This document shows positions 1 through 5,611 of a stretch of DNA of 12,712 nt, in pieces. Source of the stretch: an uncultured Selenomonadales bacterium (lineage in GTDB: Bacteria > Bacillota > Negativicutes > Selenomonadales > Selenomonadaceae); assembly GCA_937877545.1 (NCBI GenBank), contig CALFJE010000006.1:1-12712 (forward strand), in the 5' to 3' direction. The translations under genes were made by a program, and so were the position numbers. The notes under the pieces are model-generated. The model made no database searches and was not told the origin of the DNA. It saw only the letters and a program-made list of their open reading frames with translations. Position 1 is the first letter of the stretch, and each line of letters opens with the position of its first letter.

Positions 1-63
1 AAGGACGGTCAAAGCCTGGGCATTCCCGGCGCGGTCGGCGACATTGCAGACAAAACTTTTACT
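1..63 (+). repeat. Direct repeat, copy 1 of 2
   Basis: Positions 1-63 match 193-255 with a single difference (C at 56, T at 248). The match may continue upstream of the window. The copies are offset by 192 bp and carry the same reading frame. Sequence diverges sharply after base 63. Confidence 0.9.
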
Positions 64-72
64 CGCGGATAA
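1..72 (+). CDS. 3' end of an unrecognised gene (partial)
   Basis: Frame 1 is open from the window edge and ends at TAA 70-72. The 23 visible residues run KDGQSLGIPGAVGDIADKTF and then TRG. The frame is accepted as coding because the same peptide recurs almost unchanged at 193-255, and because a hairpin terminator begins immediately after the stop. No family can be assigned from 23 residues. The Gly/Ala/Asp-rich composition would suit the C-terminus of a surface or phage-type beta-structured protein, but that is a guess. The rest of the gene lies upstream of the window. Confidence 0.5.
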   Translation, partial: KDGQSLGIPGAVGDIADKTFTRG

Positions 73-104
73 AAAAGTCCCCGTCACAATCGGCGGGGAT
101 TTTC
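71..104. terminator. Bidirectional rho-independent terminator
   Basis: The stem is TCCCCG (78-83) with CGGGGA (94-99) around a 10-nt loop, flanked by an A-run on the left and a T-run on the right. It follows directly on the stop at 70-72 for the + strand. Read on the - strand it gives the same stem followed by six T's after one C, so it can also end the envelope transcript, whose last gene stops at 341. It probably served two convergent genes before the duplicated segment at 136-363 came to lie between them. Confidence 0.75.
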
Positions 105-135
105 TATTGCCACAAGCTGAACACTCCAAATTTGA

Positions 136-363
136 GGCGGCAAGGACAATATCAGCTTCCGCCCGGGCAATGCGGGGGCGGTCGAATTCTTTAAGGACGG
201 TCAAAGCCTGGGCATTCCCGGCGCGGTCGGCGACATTGCAGACAAAATTTTTACTGAGCCGGCAATGCACAACGTTGCGTATGAACGCGGCGACCATGTT
301 GGAATCATGACGAGTAGCGGCGCGACCGTTGGATGCAACGTCACGTTGCTTGCCATAAGCTGA
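136..363 (+). pseudogene. Duplicated, headless 3' fragment of the gene ending at 72
   Basis: A frame open from 136 (just after TGA 133-135) to TGA 361-363 encodes 75 residues and contains repeat copy 2. It has no start codon with a Shine-Dalgarno site and no promoter that I can see. It begins GGKDNISFRPGNAGAVEFF and ends in a hydrophobic strand-like VGCNVTLLAIS. Its last 23 bp overlap the 3' end of the M23 peptidase gene in antisense. The simplest reading is a partial tandem duplication of the upstream gene's 3' end, with one copy now non-functional. It is also possible that this longer C-terminus is the ancestral one and the 23-residue end at 1-72 is the altered copy. Function is unknown. 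Confidence 0.5.
193..255 (+). repeat. Direct repeat, copy 2 of 2
   Basis: 62 of 63 bases match positions 1-63. The two copies encode the same 19-residue stretch before a T/I difference. In this copy the frame continues past the repeat for another 35 codons, whereas copy 1 reaches a stop three codons after it. Confidence 0.9.
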
Positions 364-790
364 GCGGGTCGGCATACTGATAGACGCCGTTGACTTTGAC
401 GATATACTCCAAATGCAAATGCGGACCTGTGGAGTAGCCGGTTGAGCCGATTTGAGCGATAACCTGCCCCGCGCCGACGACTTGCCCCGCCGCCACGTGC
501 AAAGTACTGCAATGAGCGTAGCGGGTATAGGCGTCAATGGCGGGGTGATAAATCAGCACCTGGTTGCCGTAGCCGTCGCCGAGATTGTTCGCGATTACGA
601 CTTGCCCGTCGAAGAGACTGCCGATATACGCGCCGTATTCGTAGCCGAGGTCAACGCCCGAATGAAATTTCCACTCGCCCGAAATGGGATGAATCCGCCA
701 ACCGAACGGACTTGTCACGGGGAATTCAATCGCCCTTGCGCTCGCGGGCAGAATCAGAATCATCAGCACCAATGCCCAAATTTTTTTCAA
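341..790 (-). CDS. Secreted M23-family (LytM-type) metallopeptidase
   Basis: Predicted zinc endopeptidase acting on peptidoglycan cross-bridges, or a degenerate scaffold of that fold. With a TTG start at 790 it is 149 residues and opens with a classic signal peptide (MKKIW, a hydrophobic core, then PASARA about residue 20). Family landmarks are FGWRIHP (29-35), HSGVD (His43 and Asp47, zinc ligands), YAH (His93) and HLHLE (His124 and His126), so the catalytic set looks complete. A frame open to 889 exists, but the TTG is preceded at 9 nt by GGAGGAGG (800-807) and gives the only sensible leader. The gene starts inside the acyltransferase reading frame, overlapping it by 65 nt, so the two are probably translationally coupled. 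At about 130 mature residues it is essentially a bare catalytic domain with no binding domain. It is the last gene before the terminator at 71-104. Confidence 0.9.
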   Translation of the reverse strand: MKKIWALVLMILILPASARAIEFPVTSPFGWRIHPISGEWKFHSGVDLGYEYGAYIGSLFDGQVVIANNLGDGYGNQVLIYHPAIDAYTRYAHCSTLHVAAGQVVGAGQVIAQIGSTGYSTGPHLHLEYIVKVNGVYQYADPLSLWQAT

Positions 791-1685
791 ACTCTGCAAC
801 CTCCTCCAACGTGTATTCGACGTGCATTGACTTCCAGCGGTCGTGGAGCCAAAACCATTCATCGGGATACTTGCGCACGTGCTCCTCAATCAGCGTCGCC
901 AACTGTTGAGTCATTTTTTTTATATCGGCGTGCTTATCCTGCGTGCGCTCGACCGTAAGCGGCGGCGAAATTTCAAGCGTGTGCGTTCCGTCGGGATTCT
1001 TGTGCATGAACGCGGGGAATATCGGCACCTTGCGGAAGCGCGACATACTCGCCGCGCCCGTCACGAAATTGGTTGCCTGATTAAAAAACTTCACGACAAC
1101 GCCGTCGACGCGCCCCACGTCTTGATCCATAATCAGCCCGATAAAATGCCCCTCGTCGAGCATTTTGTACATTTCGCGCACGCCGCTGCGATACGTGATG
1201 TGCATACCAATCAGCGTGCGGTATTCGTTGATGAATTTATCCGCGCCCTCGGAGCGTTGTTTTTTGGCGACGCCGACCAGCGGGATACCGTTTTGCGCGA
1301 AGGCTCCGCCCATAAGCTCCCAGTTGTCGCTGTGGCAAGTCATAATCACCGCGCCGCGTTTGCCGGAATTTTTATAAGCCGTCAAGTGTTCAAGTCCCGC
1401 AACTTTGACGTGACTGCCCATGTTGCCCTTGAGCTTCGGGAAGGACAAAACCTCCATGAACATCGCGCCGAACTGAACGGTACTTTCACGGGCTATCCGC
1501 GCAGATTCAGCCGTCGACACGTGCAGGCAACGGCGGATATTTTCCTCGGCAAGCCGTTTGCGTTTGGCGGGCAGGAATAGCCATATCAAACTTGCCAGCC
1601 CGCGCCCGAATTTTAAGCAGAATTTCAGCGGCAACAGGCAGACCAACGCACTAAGCCATTTTAAGATTCTGTACTCGATTGAAAT
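726..1685 (-). CDS. LpxL/HtrB-family lipid A (lysophospholipid) acyltransferase
   Basis: Predicted inner-membrane acyltransferase that adds a late acyl chain to lipid A. The hallmark is HSDNWE, an HX4E catalytic motif, at residues 105-110 counted from the TTG at 1646. DQD (174-176) and the C-terminal PDEWFWLHDRWKS also fit the family. The start is unusual. The first ATG/GTG/TTG in frame is TTG 1646, which has no Shine-Dalgarno and would cut the family-like N-terminus IEYRILKWLSALVCLLPLK. The frame is open back to TGA 1686-1688. An AAGGAC Shine-Dalgarno (1691-1696) sits 5 nt before an ATT at 1685, and a promoter lies just upstream. I therefore take an AUU start, giving 319 residues; the conservative alternative is 726-1646. 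Whether it is lpxL or lpxM cannot be told from sequence alone. Confidence 0.87.
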   Translation of the reverse strand: MSIEYRILKWLSALVCLLPLKFCLKFGRGLASLIWLFLPAKRKRLAEENIRRCLHVSTAESARIARESTVQFGAMFMEVLSFPKLKGNMGSHVKVAGLEHLTAYKNSGKRGAVIMTCHSDNWELMGGAFAQNGIPLVGVAKKQRSEGADKFINEYRTLIGMHITYRSGVREMYKMLDEGHFIGLIMDQDVGRVDGVVVKFFNQATNFVTGAASMSRFRKVPIFPAFMHKNPDGTHTLEISPPLTVERTQDKHADIKKMTQQLATLIEEHVRKYPDEWFWLHDRWKSMHVEYTLEEVAEFEKNLGIGADDSDSARERKGD

Positions 1686-1707
1686 TCACCGTCCTTCGGA
1701 AGCGTTT

Positions 1708-1736
1708 ATTCTGTCGACGAAAATTTTTTCCTGCAA
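1708..1736 (-). promoter_or_regulatory. Sigma-A-type promoter for the acyltransferase-M23 pair
   Basis: On the - strand, -35 TTGCAG (1731-1736), a 17-bp spacer and -10 CAGAAT (1708-1713, four of six consensus bases). It would start transcription near 1701, just ahead of the Shine-Dalgarno at 1691-1696. It lies downstream of the hairpin at 1741-1769, which fits a separately transcribed two-gene unit. Confidence 0.5.
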
Positions 1737-1740
1737 AGCA

Positions 1741-1770
1741 AAATCCCCTCGCCGTAACGAAGGGATTTTT
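1741..1770. terminator. Hairpin terminator after the Arg/Glu-repeat gene
   Basis: The arms AAATCCC-C-TCG (1741-1751) and CGA-A-GGGATTT (1758-1768) pair with one internal mismatch around a 6-nt loop. Short T-runs follow on both strands (five on +, four on -). On the - strand it comes 14 nt after the stop at 1784, so it probably ends the ompH-lpxD-repeat-protein transcript. Confidence 0.6.
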
Positions 1771-1783
1771 ATTCTGCTTGTGA

Positions 1784-2197
1784 TTATCTGTGCAACGGAG
1801 GCGGGGGCGGCGGATAATGACCTCTAGACGACGGAGGAGGCGGCGGAGGAGGATTTCTGTAGCGGTCGCGTTCACGACGCTCACGGTCACGACGCTCACG
1901 GTCACGACGCTCACGTTCATAACGCTCACGGTCACGACGCTCGCGCTCATAACGCTCACGGTCGCGCTCATAACGCTCACGGTCGCGCTCATAACGCTCA
2001 CGTTCACGACGTTCACGGTCGCGACGCTCGTTTGCGGTTTCGCGCTCCAAAATGTATTTATCTCTGAAATGCGCCCACCTGCTGTCCATATCTTGCGATT
2101 CAACGTTTTGCGAATCCAAAGGCTCTACACCCGACGCCTCGACTTGCCCGCCCATAAGCAACAGACTTGCCGCCGCCGCTATCAAAAATTTCTTCAT
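1784..2197 (-). CDS. Secreted Arg/Glu-repeat, polyproline-tailed protein
   Basis: 137 residues. A clear signal peptide (MKKFLIAAAASLLLMGG, predicted cut after VEA near residue 21) is followed by a short acidic segment (22-50). A long, almost uninterrupted run of R, E, D and Y in RERYERD-like units covers about 52-113, and the tail has two proline runs (about 116-122 and 129-134). The repeat should form a single highly charged helix or stay disordered. The start is the ATG at 2197, with AAGGAG at 2207-2212, 9 nt away; an upstream in-frame ATG at 2218 would place residues before the leader. I recognise no enzymatic domain. Residues 38-60 (MDSRWAHFRDKYILERETAN) are the least repetitive part and the best search query. 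Its place after lpxD suggests a cell-envelope role, but nothing more specific can be claimed. Confidence 0.75.
   Translation of the reverse strand: MKKFLIAAAASLLLMGGQVEASGVEPLDSQNVESQDMDSRWAHFRDKYILERETANERRDRERRERERYERDRERYERDRERYERERRDRERYERERRDRERRDRERRERDRYRNPPPPPPPSSRGHYPPPPPPLHR
1870..2035. repeat. Short-period coding repeat encoding R/E/D/Y
   Basis: Imperfect units of 15 to 21 bp built on CGCTCACGGTC(A/G)CG, with a CATAACGCTCACGGTCGCGCT-like 21-bp unit repeated three times in the middle. It lies wholly within the gene at 1784-2197 and keeps that frame. Such arrays change length by slippage, so unit number probably varies between strains. Confidence 0.85.
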
Positions 2198-2223
2198 GAC
2201 GCTCATCTCCTTTGCCAAAAGTT

Positions 2224-2239
2224 TCCTTAAGTTTAAGGA
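2224..2239. repeat. Perfect inverted repeat between lpxD and the repeat-protein gene
   Basis: TCCTTAA-GT-TTAAGGA: seven-base arms around a 2-nt centre, in the 60-bp gap between the lpxD stop (2258) and the next gene's Shine-Dalgarno. No T-run follows, so it is not a typical terminator. It could be an operator or an RNA processing or stability hairpin. Confidence 0.5.
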
Positions 2240-2257
2240 GACAAAATTAAAATTGCT

Positions 2258-3277
2258 TTAAGTTTTGGTTAGAGTTTCGATTATCTGTTCGAGCTTGCGG
2301 ACTTTTTCGAGGAGGTCGGGAACCTTCTTCAACGCCGCCTGGTGCTTTAGCCAATCGTTGTGGCTCTGAATGGGGAAGCCGCAACCGAAAAATCCTTCCG
2401 GCATACTTTTGCTGATGCCCGACCGCGCCGCGTAAACGGAATTGGAGCCGATGGTTATATGCCCGACCGTGCCGACTTGCCCGCCGAACGTGACATTATC
2501 GCCGACGGTCGTCGAGCCGCTGATTCCCGTCTGCGCCACGATTAAGCAATTCGCGCCGATTTTGCAGTTGTGCGCAATGTGGACGAGGTTATCAATCTTT
2601 GTGCCGTGCCCGATAATCGTCGAACCCATAGCCGCCCGGTCTATGCCGACGTGTGCGCCGATTTCCACGTCGTCCTCGATAACCACGTTGCCGACCTGCG
2701 GAACCTTGGTGTGCACGCCGTTTGAAGTCGTGAAGCCGAAGCCGTCGGAGCCGATAACCGCCGAGCTGTGAATCACGCACCGCTTGCCGACCTTGCAGAA
2801 TTCGCGGACGGTCGCGCTTGAGTAAACAATCGTATCCTCGCCGATAGCCGCGTGTTGCCCGATATAAACGTGCGGATAGATAATCGCGCCGCGTTGAATC
2901 TCCGCATAATCGTCGACGGCCGCGAACGGCATAATCGTAACGTCGCCGCCGATTTTAACGTCCTTGCCTATGTGCGCCTTGGGGCTTATGCCGACGGGCA
3001 AATCCAACTTTGGCGTGAAAAGCTCCAGCAACATGGCGAAGGCGGCTCGCGGGTCGCGCACGCGGACGGCGGGCTTCGGGAAGTCTTGCGTTTCGAGCGG
3101 GATTAGCACTGCCGACGCCGCGCAGGTTTTTGCCTCGTCGAGGTGCGGCGGGACCGCGAACGTCAAATCGCCTGCCCGCGCCATTGTGATATTCGACAGC
3201 CCGCTGATTTTTATCGCGCCGTCGCCGCTCAGGGTGCCGCCCGTAAGTTCGGCTATCTCATTTAAATTTTTTTCCAT
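2258..3277 (-). CDS. lpxD: UDP-3-O-acylglucosamine N-acyltransferase LpxD
   Basis: Third enzyme of lipid A synthesis; it transfers a hydroxyacyl chain from acyl-ACP to the 2-amino group of UDP-3-O-acyl-glucosamine in the cytoplasm. 339 residues from the ATG at 3277, the normal family length. The N-terminal uridine-binding domain (about 1-100, MEKNLNEIAELTGG...) is followed by a left-handed beta-helix of hexapeptide repeats (about 100-290) and a C-terminal helix (about 310-338). The signature IDNLVHIAHN contains His236, matching the catalytic histidine of LpxD, and VGH supplies the second conserved histidine (His273). GSDGFGF (about 176-182) is also typical. A GTG two codons upstream (3283) is an alternative start, but the ATG matches the usual MEK beginning. 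It follows the ompH-like lipoprotein gene by 13 nt, as is common in diderm Firmicutes. Confidence 0.97.
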   Translation of the reverse strand: MEKNLNEIAELTGGTLSGDGAIKISGLSNITMARAGDLTFAVPPHLDEAKTCAASAVLIPLETQDFPKPAVRVRDPRAAFAMLLELFTPKLDLPVGISPKAHIGKDVKIGGDVTIMPFAAVDDYAEIQRGAIIYPHVYIGQHAAIGEDTIVYSSATVREFCKVGKRCVIHSSAVIGSDGFGFTTSNGVHTKVPQVGNVVIEDDVEIGAHVGIDRAAMGSTIIGHGTKIDNLVHIAHNCKIGANCLIVAQTGISGSTTVGDNVTFGGQVGTVGHITIGSNSVYAARSGISKSMPEGFFGCGFPIQSHNDWLKHQAALKKVPDLLEKVRKLEQIIETLTKT

Positions 3278-3290
3278 AGTCACCGCCCGC

Positions 3291-3719
3291 CTATTGCATT
3301 TTTTTAATAACTTCGTCGGTCACGTCGATTGCGCCGTGGAAAATTAACTTCTCGTCCTCAGAATTGTTTACAACCACGTCGATATTTTTCTCGCGGGAAA
3401 TTTCCTCGATTACAACGTCCATGCGGCTTTTAATCTGCGTGGCGTAGGCTTGATTGATGCCTTCGAGCTTGCGTTGAAATTCCATTTGAGCTTTGGCGGC
3501 TTCCTCCTCGGTCAATTCCTTGTCGCCGTAGTCTTGCTGATATTTTTCCTGCGCCTCTTTGATTTTGGTCTCCGCCTCCGTCATCAACGTTTTGACGCGG
3601 GGGGCTTCCGCCATAATTTTTTCCACGTCCACCGAGCCGATTTGCCCTTGTCCGCAACCCGCCATTATCAGCGACGCCGCCAGCAATGCCGTCGCCGCCA
3701 ATCTTTTTGCCACGTTCAT
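3291..3719 (-). CDS. OmpH/Skp-like lipoprotein
   Basis: 142 residues. The N-terminus MNVAKRLAATALLAASLIMAGC is a lipoprotein signal with the predicted lipidated cysteine at 22 (MAGC; Met at -3 is less usual). The mature part begins IGSVDVEKIMAEAPRVKTL, the Skp/OmpH core strand-plus-helix. It continues as a charged helical hairpin (about 40-105) and closes with DVVVNNSEDEKLIFHGAIDVTDEVIKKMQ, the family's C-terminal strand and helix. Skp-family proteins form trimeric periplasmic chaperones for unfolded outer-membrane proteins. Here lipid anchoring would tether it to a membrane. ATG 3719 has GGAG 9 nt upstream. It is 15 nt from ompH-like 2 and 13 nt from lpxD, so all are surely co-transcribed. 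Confidence 0.88.
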   Translation of the reverse strand: MNVAKRLAATALLAASLIMAGCGQGQIGSVDVEKIMAEAPRVKTLMTEAETKIKEAQEKYQQDYGDKELTEEEAAKAQMEFQRKLEGINQAYATQIKSRMDVVIEEISREKNIDVVVNNSEDEKLIFHGAIDVTDEVIKKMQ

Positions 3720-3734
3720 TTATAATCACTCCAA

Positions 3735-4808
3735 TCAAAGTCGTTTCATTTCCCTGATTAAGTCGTCGGTTAAGTCCTTGGCATCTTTGCCGGCGAAGAC
3801 CGCGACTCCGACGCCTTCGGGCGGTTTGAGTTCAAAATTCTGCTCCACGCCCCGCGATAAGATTCTGTTGCCGGGGACGGGCTTGCGCTTAATCAAGACC
3901 ATTTCCAGCCGATTGACCGCCGCCAGCATGGTTGCCTTATCGGCTATCGACGCCAGGATTTTTTTCTCAAGAGCGGCGCGTTCTTTGCCGACGGCTTGCA
4001 ATTCGTCGAGGAGTTCGCGTCGCCGATTTTGCCGATTTTCCATTGCCCGCACGGCGTCCTCCATAATCCGTCGATTGCGCTCGGTCACGTCGGATTCTTT
4101 TTGCCGCGTTTGAGCTTCGACCTCGGCACGCATTCTTTCAGCCTCGGCGCGAAGTCGCTTTTCGTCTTCGGCTACCAAATCCTCCGCGTACTGTTCGATT
4201 TCCGCCGTCCACTTATCAAGCAATTCCTTTTGCATTCGATTGCGTTCAAACTCCACCTCGTCCAATCGTTTAAGCAGTTCATTGATTTGCTCGTCGGTAA
4301 GGCGGAGATTGTCGGCGTTCTTCAACTTAAGTTGAATATTCAAGTTTTCGTTAAGGAACTCGCCGATTATTTTATCGCGTTCCTCCAAATAGCGCGGCTC
4401 GGTCTTTTTGCGATAATCCTCCAGAGCCGCCTTCTTGCGACTTTCCAACTCGGCAAGCTGACTGATGACGGCTTGCGCATTTTTTTGCCACTCCGCCTCG
4501 TCAAAGACCTCGGTATTGGTTTCGGGCGGCGGCGGCTTGGGCAGTTGCGTAAGGCGCATTGCCTCGTTGAGTTCAAGCCGCAAGCGCAATTCGGTTGCCT
4601 GCAGTTGCGCCAGCTGTTCGCCGTCGGGGTGCGCCGCTTGGATTTTTTCTATGTCGATAATGCCGAAGCCGCGTGTCGGTTTGGGCGCGGGCTGTTCGAC
4701 TTTTTTATCCGCGACGGGTTGGTCGGAGCGTTCGGGCATTCCGTAGAAATAAAGTCCGCCGCCTATCAGCAACAGCGTCGCCAAAGCCGCAAGTATTCCG
4801 TAGTTCAA
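3735..4808 (-). CDS. Membrane-anchored long OmpH/Skp-like coiled-coil protein
   Basis: 357 residues, about twice the usual Skp length. One N-terminal membrane segment (residues 4-23) is followed by a Pro-rich linker (30-46), then RGFGIIDIEKIQAAHPDGEQ, which matches the start of the OmpH core in its two neighbours. A charged region predicted to be coiled coil (about 105-305) follows, then a C-terminus DAKDLTDDLIREMKRL, equivalent to the neighbours' final D-[IL]-T-[DN]-x-[VL]-I helix. The long helices are therefore an expansion of the tentacle between conserved ends. The start is TTG 4808, with AGGAGG (4817-4822) 8 nt upstream. The absence of a cleavage site suggests it stays anchored in the inner membrane with the coil in the periplasm. 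Assignment to OmpH/Skp rests on the two ends and the context; a generic envelope coiled-coil protein is the alternative. Confidence 0.78.
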   Translation of the reverse strand: MNYGILAALATLLLIGGGLYFYGMPERSDQPVADKKVEQPAPKPTRGFGIIDIEKIQAAHPDGEQLAQLQATELRLRLELNEAMRLTQLPKPPPPETNTEVFDEAEWQKNAQAVISQLAELESRKKAALEDYRKKTEPRYLEERDKIIGEFLNENLNIQLKLKNADNLRLTDEQINELLKRLDEVEFERNRMQKELLDKWTAEIEQYAEDLVAEDEKRLRAEAERMRAEVEAQTRQKESDVTERNRRIMEDAVRAMENRQNRRRELLDELQAVGKERAALEKKILASIADKATMLAAVNRLEMVLIKRKPVPGNRILSRGVEQNFELKPPEGVGVAVFAGKDAKDLTDDLIREMKRL

Positions 4809-4835
4809 CGCGCCCGCCTCCTAACAAAAAAGGAT

Positions 4836-4879
4836 TAGGAACCGGTCCTCCGCCCTTAGTCCCTAGTCCCCAGTTCCTA
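4836..4879. repeat. Heptamer tandem repeat inside an inverted repeat
   Basis: Four 7-bp units follow one another on the + strand at 4856-4883: TTAGTCC, CTAGTCC, CCAGTTC, CTAGTCC. The arms TAGGAACCGG (4836-4845) and CCAGTTCCTA (4870-4879) pair at nine of ten positions around a 24-nt loop that contains part of the heptamer array. The element fills most of the 82-bp gap between ompH-like 1 and 2. It has no long T-run, so it is not an obvious terminator; it could modulate the ratio of the two genes' products or be a dispersed repeat. Confidence 0.65.
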
Positions 4880-4890
4880 GTCCCTAAAAA

Positions 4891-5361
4891 TTATTTCTTC
4901 TTGCCGAGTTGCGCGATAACGTCGTTGGTGATGTCCTGCCCGCCGTAGACGACTGCCGCCTTTGCCAGCACGACGCTCAAGCCTTTTTTGTCGGCGACCG
5001 CCTTGATTGCCGTTTCGATTGACTTAACGACCGGCTCCAAAAGTTCCTCGCGCTTTTGCAGGATTCGTTCTTGGCATTGGCGATAGTAGTCCGCCTTTTC
5101 CTGGTCGTTCATGCCTGCAGATTTTTCGTCGAATTCTTTCTTGACCTCTTCGACAGTTGCTTTGAGTTGGTCGTCGAGGGTTTGCATATCGGGATGTTGC
5201 ACGAGGATTTGGTCGTATTCCACGACGCCGACGTTCGACGAGCTTGCCGCCGACGCGATGTTACCCGTCTGCGTCAACGCTATCGCCACCACGCTCCCGA
5301 TAAAAATTACCGCGATTAGGATGCTCACGAACCGCACTTGTTTCTTTTCCAATTTTATCAT
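4891..5361 (-). CDS. OmpH/Skp-family periplasmic chaperone-like protein
   Basis: 156 residues from ATG 5361. The N-terminus has one hydrophobic segment (about 11-30) and a plausible signal-peptidase site near ASAAS (36-40), so it is either secreted or signal-anchored. The mature part VGVVEYDQILVQHPDMQTLD is the OmpH core; a charged helical pair (62-108), KGLSVVLAKAAVVYGGQDITND and the terminal VIAQLGKKK complete the family pattern. Skp binds unfolded beta-barrel proteins in the periplasm. The frame is open to 5484 with a GGAGG near that ATG, but the extension is not family-like and would contain the promoter at 5405-5433. ATG 5361 has AAGGAG about 10 nt upstream. It is the first gene of the - strand cluster. 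BamA, often upstream in related genomes, is absent here. Confidence 0.9.
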   Translation of the reverse strand: MIKLEKKQVRFVSILIAVIFIGSVVAIALTQTGNIASAASSSNVGVVEYDQILVQHPDMQTLDDQLKATVEEVKKEFDEKSAGMNDQEKADYYRQCQERILQKREELLEPVVKSIETAIKAVADKKGLSVVLAKAAVVYGGQDITNDVIAQLGKKK

Positions 5362-5404
5362 TATGCATACTCTCCTTAGGTCGGTTGCCTTGATAATGCC
5401 GCCG

Positions 5405-5433
5405 ATTATATCAGAGCCTTTCGCCCTTTGCAA
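5405..5433 (-). promoter_or_regulatory. Strong sigma-A promoter of the envelope operon
   Basis: -35 TTGCAA (5428-5433), 17-bp spacer, -10 TATAAT (5405-5410, full consensus). The start of transcription would be near 5398, leaving a leader of about 37 nt before ATG 5361. This placement is one reason for rejecting the upstream start at 5484. Confidence 0.8.
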
Positions 5434-5553
5434 ATTATAAATTCCTTTGAGCCGGTGCCCGCGCCCGCCACGTTCCCATATCATCCGCCTCCTCCGTTTT
5501 CTGCGCGTATCTTACCAGATAAATTTCAGATATTCAAGCTGTCGAAAAAATTT

Positions 5554-5582
5554 TTGCAGGGCGGCGCGTTTTTTGCTATCAT
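5554..5582 (+). promoter_or_regulatory. Sigma-A promoter of the M48 protease gene
   Basis: -35 TTGCAG (5554-5559), 17-bp spacer, -10 TATCAT (5577-5582, five of six). Transcription would begin near 5589, about 23 nt before ATG 5612. About 120 bp separates it from the -35 of the divergent operon promoter; I see no obvious operator palindrome in that gap. Confidence 0.75.
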
Positions 5583-5611
5583 GTGGAAAATCATTCACGG
5601 AGGAAATTGTT

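Noticed and set aside
843..1580. Open frame of 245 codons on the + strand
   Set aside because: It lies antisense to the LpxL-type gene; it has no Shine-Dalgarno and its low-information His/Arg/Ala-rich product resembles no family.
1870..2035. Regularly repeated DNA resembling a CRISPR array
   Set aside because: Units are only 15-21 bp, without unique spacers, and keep an open reading frame; this is a coding repeat.
1790..2230. + strand frame with LTVTT-type repeats, like a repeat surface protein
   Set aside because: It is the complement of the Arg/Glu repeat. The - strand reading has the signal peptide, the Shine-Dalgarno and the terminator.
3996..4838. Open frame of 280 codons on the + strand
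   Set aside because: Antisense to the long coiled-coil gene. The Leu/Phe-rich product is what the complement of Glu/Lys/Arg helix codons gives.
5362..5484. Longer N-terminus for ompH-like 1 from ATG 5484, with GGAGG nearby
   Set aside because: The added residues are not OmpH-like and would span a consensus promoter whose start point serves ATG 5361.
5447..5611. Longer N-terminus for the M48 protease
   Set aside because: It would start upstream of the promoter and hide the signal peptide; ATG 5612 has the ribosome site.
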